A DNA stretch of 64,000 bases from Acanthosepion pharaonis (GCA_903632075.3 CAHIKZ030000837.1:140001-204000); one strand, 5' to 3'; shown: positions 1 to 11,727, counted from the stretch's first letter. Program-made: numbers and translations. The notes: generated by a model not told the origin, from the letters alone.

Positions 1-480
1 TACCACAAGGAATGTTCGTTTGCTGTGTCCTGCCAGAAATATTTTCATGTCAGAATTCATCTGGAACATTTATAAATTTACCATTCGACCGTGTATTGAA
101 TACTGGTGCTATATCTGGTCTGGCGTTCCTGCTGTACATCTTGAGAAAATCCAAATGTAATCGATCCTGATCAGGCATCTCGGCTTCAGTCACTTTCTCA
201 CCGACGTGACGGGACTTCCCTCTGTCTTTACTGTAAATATTTTCATGGTATATGTTCTTATTTCCCGCCCCACCCTCGCCGGTGAAACATGAATTTAAGC
301 AACTATGTCTCACCGTTTTACTCTTGAGCTAACTCGATTGACAGTTTCCTTTTTTTCACCTGTGGATCTCCATTCCGGTTTCTTGCTTCCCTGAAAACTA
401 CAATCTTCAAAAATTTAAATGCAACGTCAATCGCTATCTTCTGTTTTCTTGAATCCTGTTCTTATAATCGCCTACACCCT
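1..480 (+). pseudogene. CR1/jockey-like LINE 3' end, decayed
   Basis: Frame fragments in order match the C-terminal part of the reverse-transcriptase protein that is better preserved at 13353-14278. They include a 'TIRPCIEYWCYIWSG' block near 80-125, a 'LQSLSHRR'-like block near 170-200, 'YCKYFHG' near 225-245 and a final 'KCNVNRYL'-like block near 415-440. The blocks are separated by frameshifts and stops, so no product is made. The protein is known to copy element RNA at the insertion site. The 5' limit lies outside the window. The reverse-strand open frame over 50-313 is only a shadow. Confidence 0.7.
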
Positions 481-589
481 TAAAGAATTTAAATTTGTTT
501 CTCGTAATCCGTGTCATTCGTCTTTAAATAAGTATGTAGATATGTTTTACTGCAATATATAGGGGTCGGATAGAGATGGATCCATAAGT

Positions 590-795
590 TTCGCAAGTGT
601 ATTTGCCGGTTCCTTCCATTCACTTACATACATTTTGGGAAAGATATGAATCTATCTCTTCTCCCCTCAGCTGTGGGTTGAATAGCAAGCCAGACTGGCT
701 CTTTAATCTTGCTGGATAAGCAATCTGCCGCAGAATGAAACGGCAACCTATTGAGGGGAAAGCTTCTCTTTCACGTATGGTACTTAACTGAATAA
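590..795 (+). repeat. SINE tail fragment (same family as 5067-5697)
   Basis: The stretch runs through 'gaatctatctcttctcccc', 'atagcaagccagactgg', 'atctgccgcagaa' and 'tcacgtatggtac', which are landmarks of the tail of the tRNA-headed SINE seen at 10690-11075. The tRNA-like head is absent or unrecognisable, so this is a 5'-truncated copy. Confidence 0.6.
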
Positions 796-3040
796 CTATC
801 TCATTTGTAAATGAGTACCACAGATATTTTTATTGTAATTTTACAGTTGATTATTTAATGAAATGAGATAATAAATCAGAGAATAGCAAGCAGTAAATCT
901 ACCTAAGAGAGAGACATAATGCCTAAATTTCAACATCAGTTGTGAGTCCGTTCAAATGATGAGCTTTCAGATTGGCAGGAATGAAGTGTTTCGATCATGT
1001 TATAAAGCATCTAAACCTTAACATTTGGTACGTCAATGTGAAAAGATATATTTATCATTAAGTTAGTTTACGTTAAAAAAATCCATACCGTATATACCCA
1101 TGTATAAGTCTACTTCACTTTTAGTGCGAACACTGGAATTCTTTTAAAAAGAAAGTGTTTTTGTTTTTTTTTCTCATCTATAATGCGACCTTAGTCAAGT
1201 ATTACAGTATGAGCATTATCCTGGCTATATTTCATACCTAATATATGATATAATTCCCTTTATGTTACAAAGCTACAACAAACGGATACTCTATCGGCAG
1301 CGATTGACGGTAACTGATCGGACGAACTACATTCCTTGGTTCAACCAGAGCTAACCTTAACGGCAAGGACCCGCCATGCCACTTACATTGTAGGAAACCA
1401 CCCACATTGTCTCTGCATTCGATCGGGGAGAAGGAAGTTCCAATTGAAAAACTTTTTCATGCCAACCGCTGCTCTGTGGACATGACTCCAAACAGAATTT
1501 ATCCACGATTATTACAATATTAACATGATAAAGTCTAGGGTTAACCGTTACGTCTCCTTCTATCCGTACAAACTACCTCTAACGTAACCCACCACTACGG
1601 GTGGCCTCCGGACCTTGTAGAGAGTGAGCCATACTGTAAGAAAAAGGCAAAAAAACAAAACACTCTTAACTAACATAAAATAGGTTAGCCAACAGTACAG
1701 TCAGAATGTAGGCGTACAAAGTAGGTTACGATCACCAAATTACCTAAATTAAAAAGCCTCGGAAAAGAATTAACTGTTTATAGTGCAACAGGTCAGAGAA
1801 AATGGATGATTTTAAACGTTTTCCAAAAAAGAAAATTACATATGTATAGTGCAACCTTCGATTCTTTTTGCATAAAACATTTGATAAGATCTCGCACTAT
1901 AATCGAGCATATAACTCTATTAAAAAAAAAAAAAACATAAAGTTATGAACAATTAATTTACACTTGAAGTATATTATTTACTGAAGGCTTGGTGTAATTA
2001 CTCCAACTCTTACATATAAATTAAGACACACACTGTAAAGATCAATTCTATTTTCATCCAGCTGACCAAATACCGCAGTAGCAATCTTGCTGATGACCAA
2101 TTAATAAAAGAAAGAAAAAAAATTGAAGTTTATCTCTCATCGGGACACGTTTCTTTTTATTGAATATATTCCACGTGTCAATTTACTAAATTGCTTCAAA
2201 AATTGTCTTCAGTCCACACAACAAATTGACTGACTACTTGTCACAACTAATTTGCTTTTCTGTATCTCCAAATTGCAATTTTCTTGTAAGACGCCTGAAT
2301 ACGTAAGAGCAAGACCAAAAAATATAAGAAAGTAAGAAAAAAAAAACATGGTAAGAAAGAAAACAAAATCGATGCCGTGTAGAATAAATAGAAGATGTCC
2401 TATTTAACTTTTCATCGACAGTAAATGCGTTCTCTTCTTTATGTAGACATACAAGTTGGATGAAATATTCTGCGTAAGATTTAAGATTAGAATTGGGAAT
2501 TATAAGCACTAACATTTATTCAATTATCTATTTCTTCTTTGTGCAAAATATTCCCGTAATCAGAGAAAGCATGAATAAATGAGACAGCCCAAGGTGTGAG
2601 TTAGGTTTTGGCGTCGGCATAATCAAGCAGCGGAGAAATTTCACTTTCTGAATAGTGAAGTTACAGACGATGACCGAGTTTGTATAAAAACAGCAGGATA
2701 TATCTCCCAGAAGCTACGGAAAGTATAAAGAGATAAGACATTCTCGTTAGAAATATAATAAGTTATTGGCGTCTATATAATATCTTCTAGCGGCAAGGCC
2801 TCTGATCGCGAGATTGAAGATTTAGAGAAGCGTGGAACGACCTCTTAATTGTTGTTCTTTCAAGGTCCCTCATAACCCAGGGTGGTAGCACTGGTTAGGG
2901 TTCCAGCTATAGGCAAATAGTGATCCCGCAATCAAAAATCAACAGTATATTTTTATAGTAAAATTACCAACGATACAATTTATGACCTACAAAATATATA
3001 ACTAAAAAAAAAAAAATACCTTTACTCTGAAAGTAGAAAA
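796..3040. other. AT-rich DNA with nothing recognised
   Basis: There is no credible open frame or known repeat here. A less AT-rich patch at about 1260-1640 may be old repeat sequence but matches nothing else in the window. The reverse open frame at 2234-2515 has no recognisable domain. Confidence 0.4.
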
Positions 3041-3061
3041 TCTCTATTTATAAAAGGCAGG

Positions 3062-3122
<61 letters not shown>

Positions 3123-3848
3123 TAACGAATGCACGGCCGCAATTTTCGACGGATTTGCACCAAAATTTACATGCACATGCTCCAAGTTAGCGGGAAGGCC
3201 AAGACCGACTATGCATTCCCCAACTCCCATCGATAGTGGAAATAATCGATTTTTTCATGCTTCTACGGCAGTTTTCATGTAGTTAGCGCCATTTTCTACT
3301 GGCCAGAGTGAGAGCCTATAGCTGGCTGCCACGAATAGGCACGAAGATTCTATTGGCCAGCGTGAGAGCCAACAGCTGACTGACACGAATGTTAACTAGC
3401 ATGCAAAAAAATCGATAGCTGCATTCGTCACAGGTGGGAAAAATTTATATCTGCATGGCACTTTACTCCAATTGGCTCATTCGCTTGCTTAAACTCAACG
3501 TTGATTCTGATTCCTCAGAACTGGGTTGGGTGTGAAAAAGAATTTGTTGTTAATATTCTTTTTTTCATTCGGTTTTTCCAGTTACGAGTCCTTTTTTAAA
3601 CTGACCGTTTTGTGTTCATTTTGTTTAATTCTTTTTTCTTAACAGATTTAATGTTTAGTATAGAGCTTAGAAAAAATTCGCAGTGTGAGATAGGAAAGAA
3701 GTATGGTAATTTAGCAAAATCAGCACGGCAAAGGGCACTCCTTTAAAGGCAAGGAAGGCAAAAATATTTTATGTCAAATGATAGCGGTTGCTGTATGAGT
3801 CGTACGATTTTTGAATCAAGCACGGGCAACGCCGGGCCATGCTGCTAG
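3041..3848 (+). mobile_element. Non-autonomous Helitron, copy 1
   Basis: The element begins TCTCTATTTATAAAAGGC directly after an A and ends GCTGCTAG directly before a T. That fits the Helitron rule (insertion between A and T, TC at the 5' end, CTRR at the 3' end, no terminal inverted repeats). A GC-rich segment able to fold (AGCA...TGCT enclosing GGC...GCC) lies just before the CTAG end. A second copy in opposite orientation at 51272-52041 shares the whole body and the same two boundaries, while the flanks differ, so the ends are fixed by comparison. There is no Rep/helicase coding sequence; it would have been mobilised in trans by a full Helitron. It contains a long (TG)n tract near its 5' end. 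The small open frames inside are spurious. Confidence 0.75.
3063..3121. repeat. (TG)n microsatellite inside Helitron copy 1
   Basis: About 29 uninterrupted TG units lie 22 bases from the Helitron 5' end. Copy 2 has only about four units at the same place, so the tract has expanded or contracted since the copies separated. Confidence 0.95.
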
Positions 3849-5040
3849 TTGTGTATAAAAATTCTGTAGTTGAAGCCATAAAATTACGTACAAAATATTT
3901 AGATTTCGGCATTAAATTACCCATATGGCGCCAACAAATCAACCAACAGTCAAAGAACTCTTTCATGACGTGGATCTATACACTATTCTACAATATCATA
4001 AATAAGTCAAAGTATTTCAAAATATAACCCGAATAAAACTACAATATAAAATACACATATTTCCACTTCTTTTAATCATGTCCACACCAACGTGTAGACG
4101 CACAAAAGCTGAGTATCATCTACCATGTATTCAAATGTGAAATGAGAATATTGCTGCGGAAACGAAGAATGAGTAACCTGGAACTTGTCGCTGTTATTGT
4201 TTCTGCTGAAGAGGTTAATTTCTTCTTCGCCTCAGTAAACGTAAATTCGAGGAAAAGAAATACGTCGTATTTTGGATAAATAAATGTATAATTTATTTAC
4301 ATATATACAAAGCCAGCATACTACTCGTTGCTGTTGTAAAAGGCAAGAGAGTGGGGAAGGAAGAAAGAAAGATAAAGAATGTTGGTCATGGCTGTCGGCT
4401 GATGTTTTGTGAAGACCCCGGCGGTGAAGGATGAAGTCGAAAAGTATCGGGTTCAGTCTCAGTCTGCCTGCGTCGTTCTTGACCGACCTCTGCGTGTCGG
4501 CATCTCAGCCGGGTCTCTCTCCCTGTTTATCAACTCTGCGGCGTTGAATCAAGGAATTTATATTCCTCGTATTGGCTCCAAATCACAGTCTGTGCCTTTA
4601 GCGGGAGTTATATCTACTGGTCAATATATAAAATCCATTTTATCATTTAATACCAAAGAAATGCGTCGAACCATGATGCGCAGAGACTCGTTTTCGCATT
4701 CTGCTTGGGTTGTCGAGCAGACAACCTCCCGTTTAGTGTAAGAAACTCGACAATAACATTTATCATATTTTTATTACATCAAAGCTCCCAAGAAAATTAA
4801 ATTTCGGCATTAAATGACCTATAATTAGTTGATATGCTTTTAAACAAAAGAAAATCAATCAATCAACATATAATATCTAAATTAAAATAATCTTCGTTAT
4901 TGTAGTGAATGTTGGGCAGGAGAACTAGAAGCAACAAAAATCTAGTTTAACAGACGAATGATTATATGAATGTTGATTTTTTTTTTTTACTGCTACTGAA
5001 CCGTTTTTAAGTTATTTAATATCGAAATACTGGCGAGGAG
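3849..5040. other. Intergenic; one unassigned open frame at 4409-4741
   Basis: This is mostly AT-rich sequence. The plus-strand frame at 4409-4741 (110 codons, starting from a non-ATG codon) lies in locally GC-richer DNA, but I see no domain, signal peptide or family resemblance. Its AT-rich flanks show no coding continuation. It could equally be a repeat that happens to be open. Confidence 0.3.
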
Positions 5041-5066
5041 AAGAGGATTCATATATTGGAAAAGGA

Positions 5067-5697
5067 ATGAATCCTCTTCTTCTCCCCCAAACTATGGGTA
5101 ACTAGCAGGACGGACCGGGTTCTATAGCCTTGGATGGCAAGTGGTCTACCGTAGAAAGAAATGGCAACTTACTACAGGAAAAAATCTGCCTCGTCAGTCA
5201 TGTATCGAAAGTTATATGATCGGCTAAGCGTGTATTATGTATGGAATATAACTGACTGATATTAATTTGTGAATATATGAATCCTATTCTTCCCCCACTA
5301 GCTATGGTTTAATAGCAGGACAGACCGGGTTCTATAGCCTGGGATGGCAACTGGTCTATCGCAGAAAGAAATGGTAACCTACTGAAAGAAAAAATTCTGC
5401 CTCGTCAGTCATGTATCAAAACATATATGATCGGCTAAGTGTGTATCATGTATGGCACATAACTGACTGATATTAATTTGTGAATGTATGAATCCTTTTC
5501 TTCTCCCACCAGCTCTGGTTTAATAGCAGGACAGACTGGGTTCTATAGACTTGGATGGCAACTGGTCTACCGCAGAGATAAATAGCAACCTACTGCGAGA
5601 AAAAAATCTGCCTCGTTAGTCATATATCGAAAGATACATGATCGCCTAAGCTGTATCACGTATGGTACATAATTGACTGAATATCGAAACATATTAA
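5067..5697 (+). repeat. Three tandem copies of a SINE tail (about 210 bp each)
   Basis: Units start at about 5067, 5277 and 5488. Each runs from 'atgaatcctnttcttc' through 'agcaggacagac', 'ttctatagcc', 'gtcagtcatgtatc' and 'acataactgactga'. The same tail follows a tRNA-like head at 10690-11075, so this is the body of a tRNA-derived SINE. Here the bodies are joined directly without heads between them, which suggests unequal crossing-over or slippage rather than three insertions. Confidence 0.8.
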
Positions 5698-5989
5698 AGA
5701 TTTTAGAAGATGGCTTGCAGTATATGGTGTTTTTAAACAGAGCCACTCCATCAAAGTACTCTTCGGGCTCGACACTGTTTAACTTCGGTGATCAAAAGAC
5801 GCATGCTTAGATTATATGACATCCCAGCAACGAGAAATTTTAAGGAAGACTGGAATAAAAATAATATTCATACTTATAAGCATAAAGAAATCGTTTAAAA
5901 TTCTGGGACACATAAAAGTCTTGACTCATATTTTAAACATATATTTAGACTGCCGGCTAAACTCTGTGACGGTAGATGAGGAACATCTC

Positions 5990-6242
5990 TCCGCAATCAA
6001 CCTGCCCCAAGCGGCCAGCCTGACCGTAGGAGCTTCGCCTCAGAGGTCAATGGCTTTACCAGTGGGCGGAGGACCCTATGGGAGAAGGGACGAGGTAGCC
6101 TCAGCATTTCTGTTGTAAAACGAATCGACAAGCCATTGCAATATTTTGTCTTGAATGTCACCATGAACCACAATTACAAGAGAAATAGGGAAAATCGTAA
6201 CACAACGCCGCTAACTCACTGATTGAATGAATGAATGAATAA
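5990..6242 (+). repeat. Retroposon 3' end with (TGAA)n tail, copy 1
   Basis: The segment with 'cgacaagccattgc', 'cttgaatgt' and a final run of TGAA units matches 49160-49372 in the same order, and both end in the same tetranucleotide. A shared 3' end with a short tandem tail is typical of LINE or SINE insertion. The open frame ending at 6118 has no recognisable domain. The class is unknown. Confidence 0.5.
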
Positions 6243-6629
6243 CATAGACGTTATTCTCGGTTTCAGAAACAACAGAAGTTTAATAAAAACCAATATAAAA
6301 CCGATCTTTTCTTTTTCATACTCGTTTAATATAAATCAGCACGCATAAATCGACTAGTATGCGAGTATTGTTCAGCTTTGGTTCTTAACCTTTGTCCTTC
6401 TGCTTTTATTTCTTAGTCCATATTTCTTCAGTGAAATATTTTGGCTATATAATGTCAAAATTTAATCACTTCAAAGAATAATTTAATCGCTTTTTAAAGA
6501 ATAACTTCTCTTATCCGGTGTTCCAGCCATCATCTGCATCATTGTTTCTCTTTTAAATGTTGCTTTATCAATTTTGTGTAGGCCACGTGCAATCTTCAAT
6601 GAATTTCTTTACTGTTGCTAACATAACTG

Positions 6630-6720
6630 TGCCAGTAGCGTAAGGATTATCGATCTAGTTATCGACGCGGAAACGTAGAATCGTCAAGGTGAGTTCAAAC
6701 TCCGGCCTTTGTGTTATACA
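6630..6720 (+). repeat. Possible tRNA-like SINE head
   Basis: The stretch has a box A-like 'tagcgtaagg' and, about 60 bases on, a box B-like 'gagttcaaactcc', the layout of an RNA polymerase III internal promoter. No cloverleaf can be folded convincingly and the 3' part matches no other copy here. Confidence 0.3.
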
Positions 6721-7639
6721 GCGGAGTAAACAGAACTTTGAAATCTTATTATTAACAATAATGCTATCAGCAGTAGCACGCCATCAATTAATAAAAATAG
6801 AAGAATACATAATAGACTGATCAAACATGGAAAGGCAGAGAGGGTAAAGATATAAAATGGGTTTTCAGAAATGGAAATCCACATAAATAAATGGTGCAGC
6901 AGATATACCTACTACATAATGGTATGACAATAAGAGGTATTTATGGGAGGTATTTCTGCCGCACTCTGTATATATGGTAGATATCTTCCTTAAGAAAGAG
7001 TTTTAGATGTTTATTACATTATTATTGTCATTATTGTTTACCGTTACTCTTAGAGACATGGACACAGGAAATCCGGATAAATTTAATTAAATTAAGTAAA
7101 TTATATTCAAATCTACTCAACCAGTGAAGGTCCATTTCTGAACTTAGTAATTGCCCCCACCCCCAGAGTCACAGAGTTATATTTGTCACTATCGTGAAAT
7201 ATATAATTCCATATAATTTTAGATGGGTAGTTCCTGTTCATAATATAAATACAGATTGCAGTATAAATTCTGTTACAAAATTTGAAATTTGTTCTACTTC
7301 CCAATTTTTGGTTACTTCATTGCTGTTTATAGTTTGATACTCAATCAACAATGTATATTTATTGTTTGTTTTTAAAATCTATTAGTATTTACTGACCGCA
7401 ATCTCTATAGAAAATAAAATAAAGTATATAATTTGAAAACGGATTGAGTCCACCTGAGATTTTTAAAGCCGGAAAACAACAATAGATTTTGTTTTTTATC
7501 AAAAGACCAATCCATCGATACAAGGAGACATCCTCCATCAAAGATTGACCGAAAAATGACGTCATCGTCACTACAGGATGTCAAAAATGATTAAACAGGA
7601 GGGTGAAAAAATCAGGTGTAATCCAATAAGGTCAATGAT

Positions 7640-8330
7640 ATAATTGGCTGAGGTGGCCGAACCACACAAGATAAAACCATGCGAAGGCTATGTGGAAATG
7701 ATCCAGAGACGTCTCCCATTCAAGGTAAACAGGAGAGAGTTTCTTTCATCAGCCACAATGACAAGAGGCTTCAAACAAGTAAGCAGGTATGGATGATACG
7801 TGATGACACGTTGCCAAACATCATCTTCAATGATGAGAAACTGTCCACTGTTGAAAAGAATTTTAATCTGTAAAATGATTTTGTTTTGTCAGTAAGTCAG
7901 TTCCTGATGTTTCAAGAAAATGCCTTAGAAAACAGAAACCGGCATCAGCTATGGTTTTGGCAGTCATTTCATATAGAGGAAAGACCCATTTTTTCGTGCC
8001 GGAAGTGGTAAAGATCAACCAGGAAGTCTACATAGATTACATTTTGGAACGTGCACCCAACTCGTGGTACAATGCCACTTAAGATGATTAAAATTTGATA
8101 TTACAATAAGACGGAGAGATGAGTCATAACATTTGTGTAACACAGCAATGATAGAGAGACAATTATCCTGGCTTCACCACCAAGGAAGGGTGGCCTTCCT
8201 CATCACCAGATATCAGAGCTCTTGACTATTGCTTGCGGGTAGTTCTTGAGAGAGAGAAGCCTTCAGAGTTTCAATATTGTGATGCGGATTAGAATGCACC
8301 GCGGCAAAATATTGAAGCACTGAAATTTTT
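7640..8330 (+). pseudogene. Mariner transposase fossil, DD37D (maT-like)
   Basis: Fragments in all three plus frames follow the order of an IS630-Tc1-mariner transposase, the nuclease that cuts the element at its ends and inserts it at TA. A region in the position of the N-terminal DNA-binding domain lies around 7650-7720. 'IIFNDEKLSTV' carries the first catalytic Asp (codon 7832-7834). A decayed 'KINQEVYIDYILER' block follows. The second catalytic Asp lies in a Q-stop-D-G remnant (codon 8110-8112). 'WPSSSPDIRALDY' gives the third (codon 8224-8226). The second and third Asp are in one frame with 37 residues between them, the spacing described for maT elements. Several stops and at least one frameshift make it dead. 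I could not identify terminal inverted repeats. Confidence 0.75.
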
Positions 8331-8399
8331 TTAAAAATTTACGAGATAACTATTCATGGAAATTGTGGGTATCGCCATCAAAGGCTTCCATCTTCTTTT

Positions 8400-8850
8400 T
8401 CTTCTTGTAACGGCATTCACCCGAGGTGGGTTGAGCCGGATCCAATATTGGAGTTTCATGGGAATTTGGAATTCACAAGCGGTCCCCAACCCGTATGTAT
8501 AGCACATGAGATTTCATTATAATGGTGAAGGTTTCGTGCAGGACCATCCACACTTTTTGAAGGGTCGAATACAGAGACCTGGTGCACTACGTGCCACGAG
8601 GTCCCCCAACGACCCTGCGCAGGTTTTGAATTAAGAGTTTTCCTTCTCCGAGACCAGTTGCCATCCAAGGCTAAAGAACCCAGTCTGTCCTGTTATTTAC
8701 CCATAGCTGGAGGGAGAAGAAGAGGATTCACACCTTTCCCAATAGTATTAGCACGTAAGTGAATGTAATGGATTCGACTGGAATTCGAACTCGGCTCTCC
8801 GATTCCTCAGTCCAAGCCGATATCTATTACTCCACCAAAGGCTTCCAATG
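8400..8850 (-). repeat. tRNA-derived SINE, long variant
   Basis: Read on the minus strand, a box A-like 'tggagtaatagatatcgg' (about 8837-8818) and a box B-like 'gagttcgaattcc' (about 8795-8780) are followed by the family body 'gaatcctcttcttctccc' and 'ggatggcaactgg'. After the body, an extra GC-rich segment runs to about 8400 that is absent from the other copies; it may be a subfamily-specific 3' part or a separate repeat. Confidence 0.65.
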
Positions 8851-9224
8851 TGCTGTGACGATTAAAGGAAACTATATTAGATAAGAATTCCTGCTTTTTT
8901 TAGCAGATTAATTTTTATTTAGCAGATAATCTTTTTTTAGCAGATTAATTTTTATAATTATTTATTTATTTATTAATAATTCTTATTTGTTGAAATTGTT
9001 GGCTAATATAATAAATTCTTCAGGGGTTTTGAGCTTTTTGTCTTCAACAGTATTTATGCCGCATTCTGTACAATGTTCAAATAGATCCCTAACTTCATAA
9101 ATTTTTATCTGTGATTTTTTTTCTTTTTATGGATAACAAGTTTGAAACAGGGTTTTGTACCCTGCCGAACTGACCCAATGTGTTTTGTTAGGCGATGGAA
9201 GTGACATGTCTAAACAATCAGTCA

Positions 9225-9395
9225 TTTTCCATCCATGTTCACTCAAGTGCATTTGTGTATTCGTACATAACAAACCTGACTGAAATTCGAACCCTGCCTT
9301 CCGATTTCTTTCCGTGAAACATTATTGATTAGACCAACAGCATATCCAGGCTTACAGAACCTGCTATTCCCAAGTGCTTACCCATCTACAGTATT
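9225..9395 (-). repeat. tRNA-derived SINE head, fragment
   Basis: On the minus strand, 'ggttcgaatttcagtcagg' resembles a box B and is preceded by a box A-like 'gttggtctaatcaat'. It is followed by the 'acgaatacacaaatgc' linker of the SINE family found at 12640-12850. Only the head and part of the linker survive. Confidence 0.5.
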
Positions 9396-10689
9396 CAGAT
9401 AAAGTTATTCAAAATGATTGGTTCGTTTTATATTTTATATGTAGAAAATATGTTATATTATATTTGGGAATTAAAATATTCTTATCTGGAAACGTATTAC
9501 ATGATCTCTTATCCATACAGCTGTTAGCGTACAGCCGCTTAAATGAGATCTTTTCGAAATATCTTTTTTTTAATATTAGCAATGTTCATACATAAATTCA
9601 AGCAGACGGGGTTACTCTTAATTGTACATTGCCAAAAGATACTTAAAGATTAATTCTGTCAAGTAGAATGTTGCCTTGAATAAATACAGGCACAGAAGTT
9701 AAAAGCAATCAAACCAGCGGAATAGAAAAAAATGAAGGAAATTAAACGTCTCAAAAAAGTAGTAATTAAATGTAGATCGCGAGATACCAGACGTCTGCAG
9801 TTTCTTTTCCAAGGTGAAATTATCAACGGAGAGAAGAATATCTTATTTATTTTAGCTTAAATTACAAAATTTCGAAACACACGCAATATATTTAATATCT
9901 TATATAATTTTTTTAAAGAATTTTAAAAGTGCTGTTCACAAAGAAAACTTATCTAATGATTACATTTTCTGATATCTTAGTTTTCTTTATTTACCAGTTG
10001 TTAGTAATCAATCATATGATTTGTTTATGAAACATGTGATTTTGTGTAAAATCCATTATTTCATCGCATTTACAATAAAAAAATTTCCCTATCGGTTAAG
10101 AAGATTATTATTGTTACGGATTCAGGGATGAAATCCGGTACCAATAAAAACAAACGCCAAGAAGGAATATAGGAAAATAAATCTAGTAATGCAATAATAC
10201 AAACTGGTAATGCAGGTTAGTAGTTCCAGGGATGCGGGTTAGTAGCAAAATATATATATATAGTTTTTGGTATCGACGTATCACTGTATGACTTCTTGCT
10301 GAGTCTACGTGCTTGCTCACTTTGACGCTTGCTCGTTACGTTCTTTCTGGTTCGTGCTCGTTTGTCCTTCTTTCTCGTTCTTCCCCCGGGTATTCACTAG
10401 CAGTAGTATATGTATACCCTGGGTGAGTCCATTTGTGTAAAAAGGGGAGAACCCCTCAACAATTATCTTTAGATTTCCGCTTTTGATCAGCTTCAGAATG
10501 AAAATAACAACTAACAAAGAAGTTAAACATTTTTTACTTGTTTATTCCTTTCATTATCAAGTTTTACTTTCTTGTTTTTTCTTTTTTCTATTGCTTTAAT
10601 GCATCGGTTCTCATACCATCCCTAACGATAAACAATGTCGAGGCTGCTCAGTAATTATATAAGTAATCGATTGGAAACGCCAGGTGCTG
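9396..10689. other. AT-rich DNA with nothing recognised
   Basis: No gene or known repeat is recognisable. A GC-richer patch at about 10270-10460 has no copy elsewhere in the window. Short (TA)n occurs at 10250-10261. Confidence 0.35.
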
Positions 10690-11075
10690 TAAACTTGGAT
10701 GTGCCGGTGGTGTAATGGATAATGGCAAGGAATTGATAATCGGAGGGTCATGATCCAAATCTAATCGGGTTCGTTGTATTAACGAACGTTATAATGTACA
10801 GCGGTTCAAACTAGGGAATCGGAGAACCGAGTTCGAATTCCAGTCGAATCCATTTCATTCACATACCTGCCCTTAAGAAAGGTATGAATACTCAGCTATG
10901 GGTAAATAGCAAGACGGGCTGGGTTCTATAGCCTTGGATAGCAAATGGTCTAACGCAGAAAGAAATAGCAACGTACTGCGGGGAAATATCTACCTCGTCA
11001 GTCATGTATCGAAAGACACACGATCGCCTAAGCGTGTATCACGCATAGCACATAACTGACTGTATTAACGAAAAT
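10690..11075 (+). repeat. tRNA-derived SINE, near-complete but composite head
   Basis: Box A is 'tggtgtaatgg' at 10708-10718 and box B is 'gagttcgaattcc' at 10829-10841. They are about 110 bases apart, roughly twice the normal spacing. A second box B-like 'gggttcgttgtatt' at about 10764 suggests two SINE heads were joined. The body that follows (10860-11070) ends with 'acataactgactgta' and matches the units at 5067-5697. tRNA-derived SINEs are known from octopus; assignment to a named family needs a library search. Confidence 0.65.
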
Positions 11076-11094
11076 GCCACCGGGAAATATATAA

Positions 11095-11240
11095 ATAAAT
11101 ATACTTATTTACCCCACAGCTATAGATTAAATAGTTGAACTTGTATCAGTAAATCATTGTTATCTTCAAAAATTCTTAAAATCTGTTATGGCTTTAAATA
11201 AGCTGTAAAGTTGTAAAATCAATCAATAGATATTGATTTA
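11095..11240 (+). repeat. SINE second-type tail ending in (ATCA)n
   Basis: The segment runs from 'cacagctatagattaaat' through 'taaatcattgttatcttc' to 'aatcaatcaat'. It aligns in order with 25085-25240, which follows a tRNA-like head. This is therefore the tail of a second subtype of the same SINE group. Confidence 0.5.
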
Positions 11241-11429
11241 ATGTAGTCATAGTTCTTACGAAAGTAACTTTCTTTCTGTTGCCAGTGTTCTTTTTCGTTT
11301 AGTAATGTCTTTAAATTAGCTATTTTTCAATCTTCACTCATTGTCCATAATGCCTCATTGATGGCTCCATTCATAATTATGTGTGTCTTCTTCTGTTCAT
11401 TATTGTAAAATATTAATCAATGATATTGA

Positions 11430-11727
11430 TACAAGTTCAGATGAGCTGCACTCTTTAAGTCAGACATTTATAGGTAGAACACTTCATGCTATATCCACGG
11501 TGTCGAATCAACCACAACCCATCCGTACAAAAAATTAAATTCAAAACAAATAATTCTTTTTTATTTTCTCCGAAAATCTGCAACTCTGTGGAAAGATTGC
11601 TGCATGGATTCTTGCATGAATACGCCAAATCTAACTTCTACAAGTCGCAGCTCAATCGCTCTCTAGCGTCCTTAGATGATAATCTTCACTACCACGTCAT
11701 TTTAAGATCATCTTACATCGTTCAGTA
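11430..11727 (+). pseudogene. CR1/jockey-like LINE C-terminal fragment
   Basis: The open frame ending at 11728 contains 'CNSVERLLHGFLHEY' followed by 'NFYKSQLNRSLASL'. This resembles the last domain of CR1/jockey-type reverse-transcriptase proteins (a tryptophan-poor equivalent of the 'LWNSLP...FK..VNR.L' block). Upstream, in another frame, 'SSDELHSL' matches the 'CSDELFSL' block of the copy at 13353-14278. The sequence is too diverged to be the same subfamily as that copy. Confidence 0.5.

Noticed and set aside
3048..3282. Frames through the (TG)n tract of Helitron copy 1
   Set aside because: Dipeptide repeats from a microsatellite in a noncoding element.
4409..4741. Host gene of 110 codons
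   Set aside because: Non-ATG start, no domain, no splice or promoter context; kept only as an unassigned open frame.
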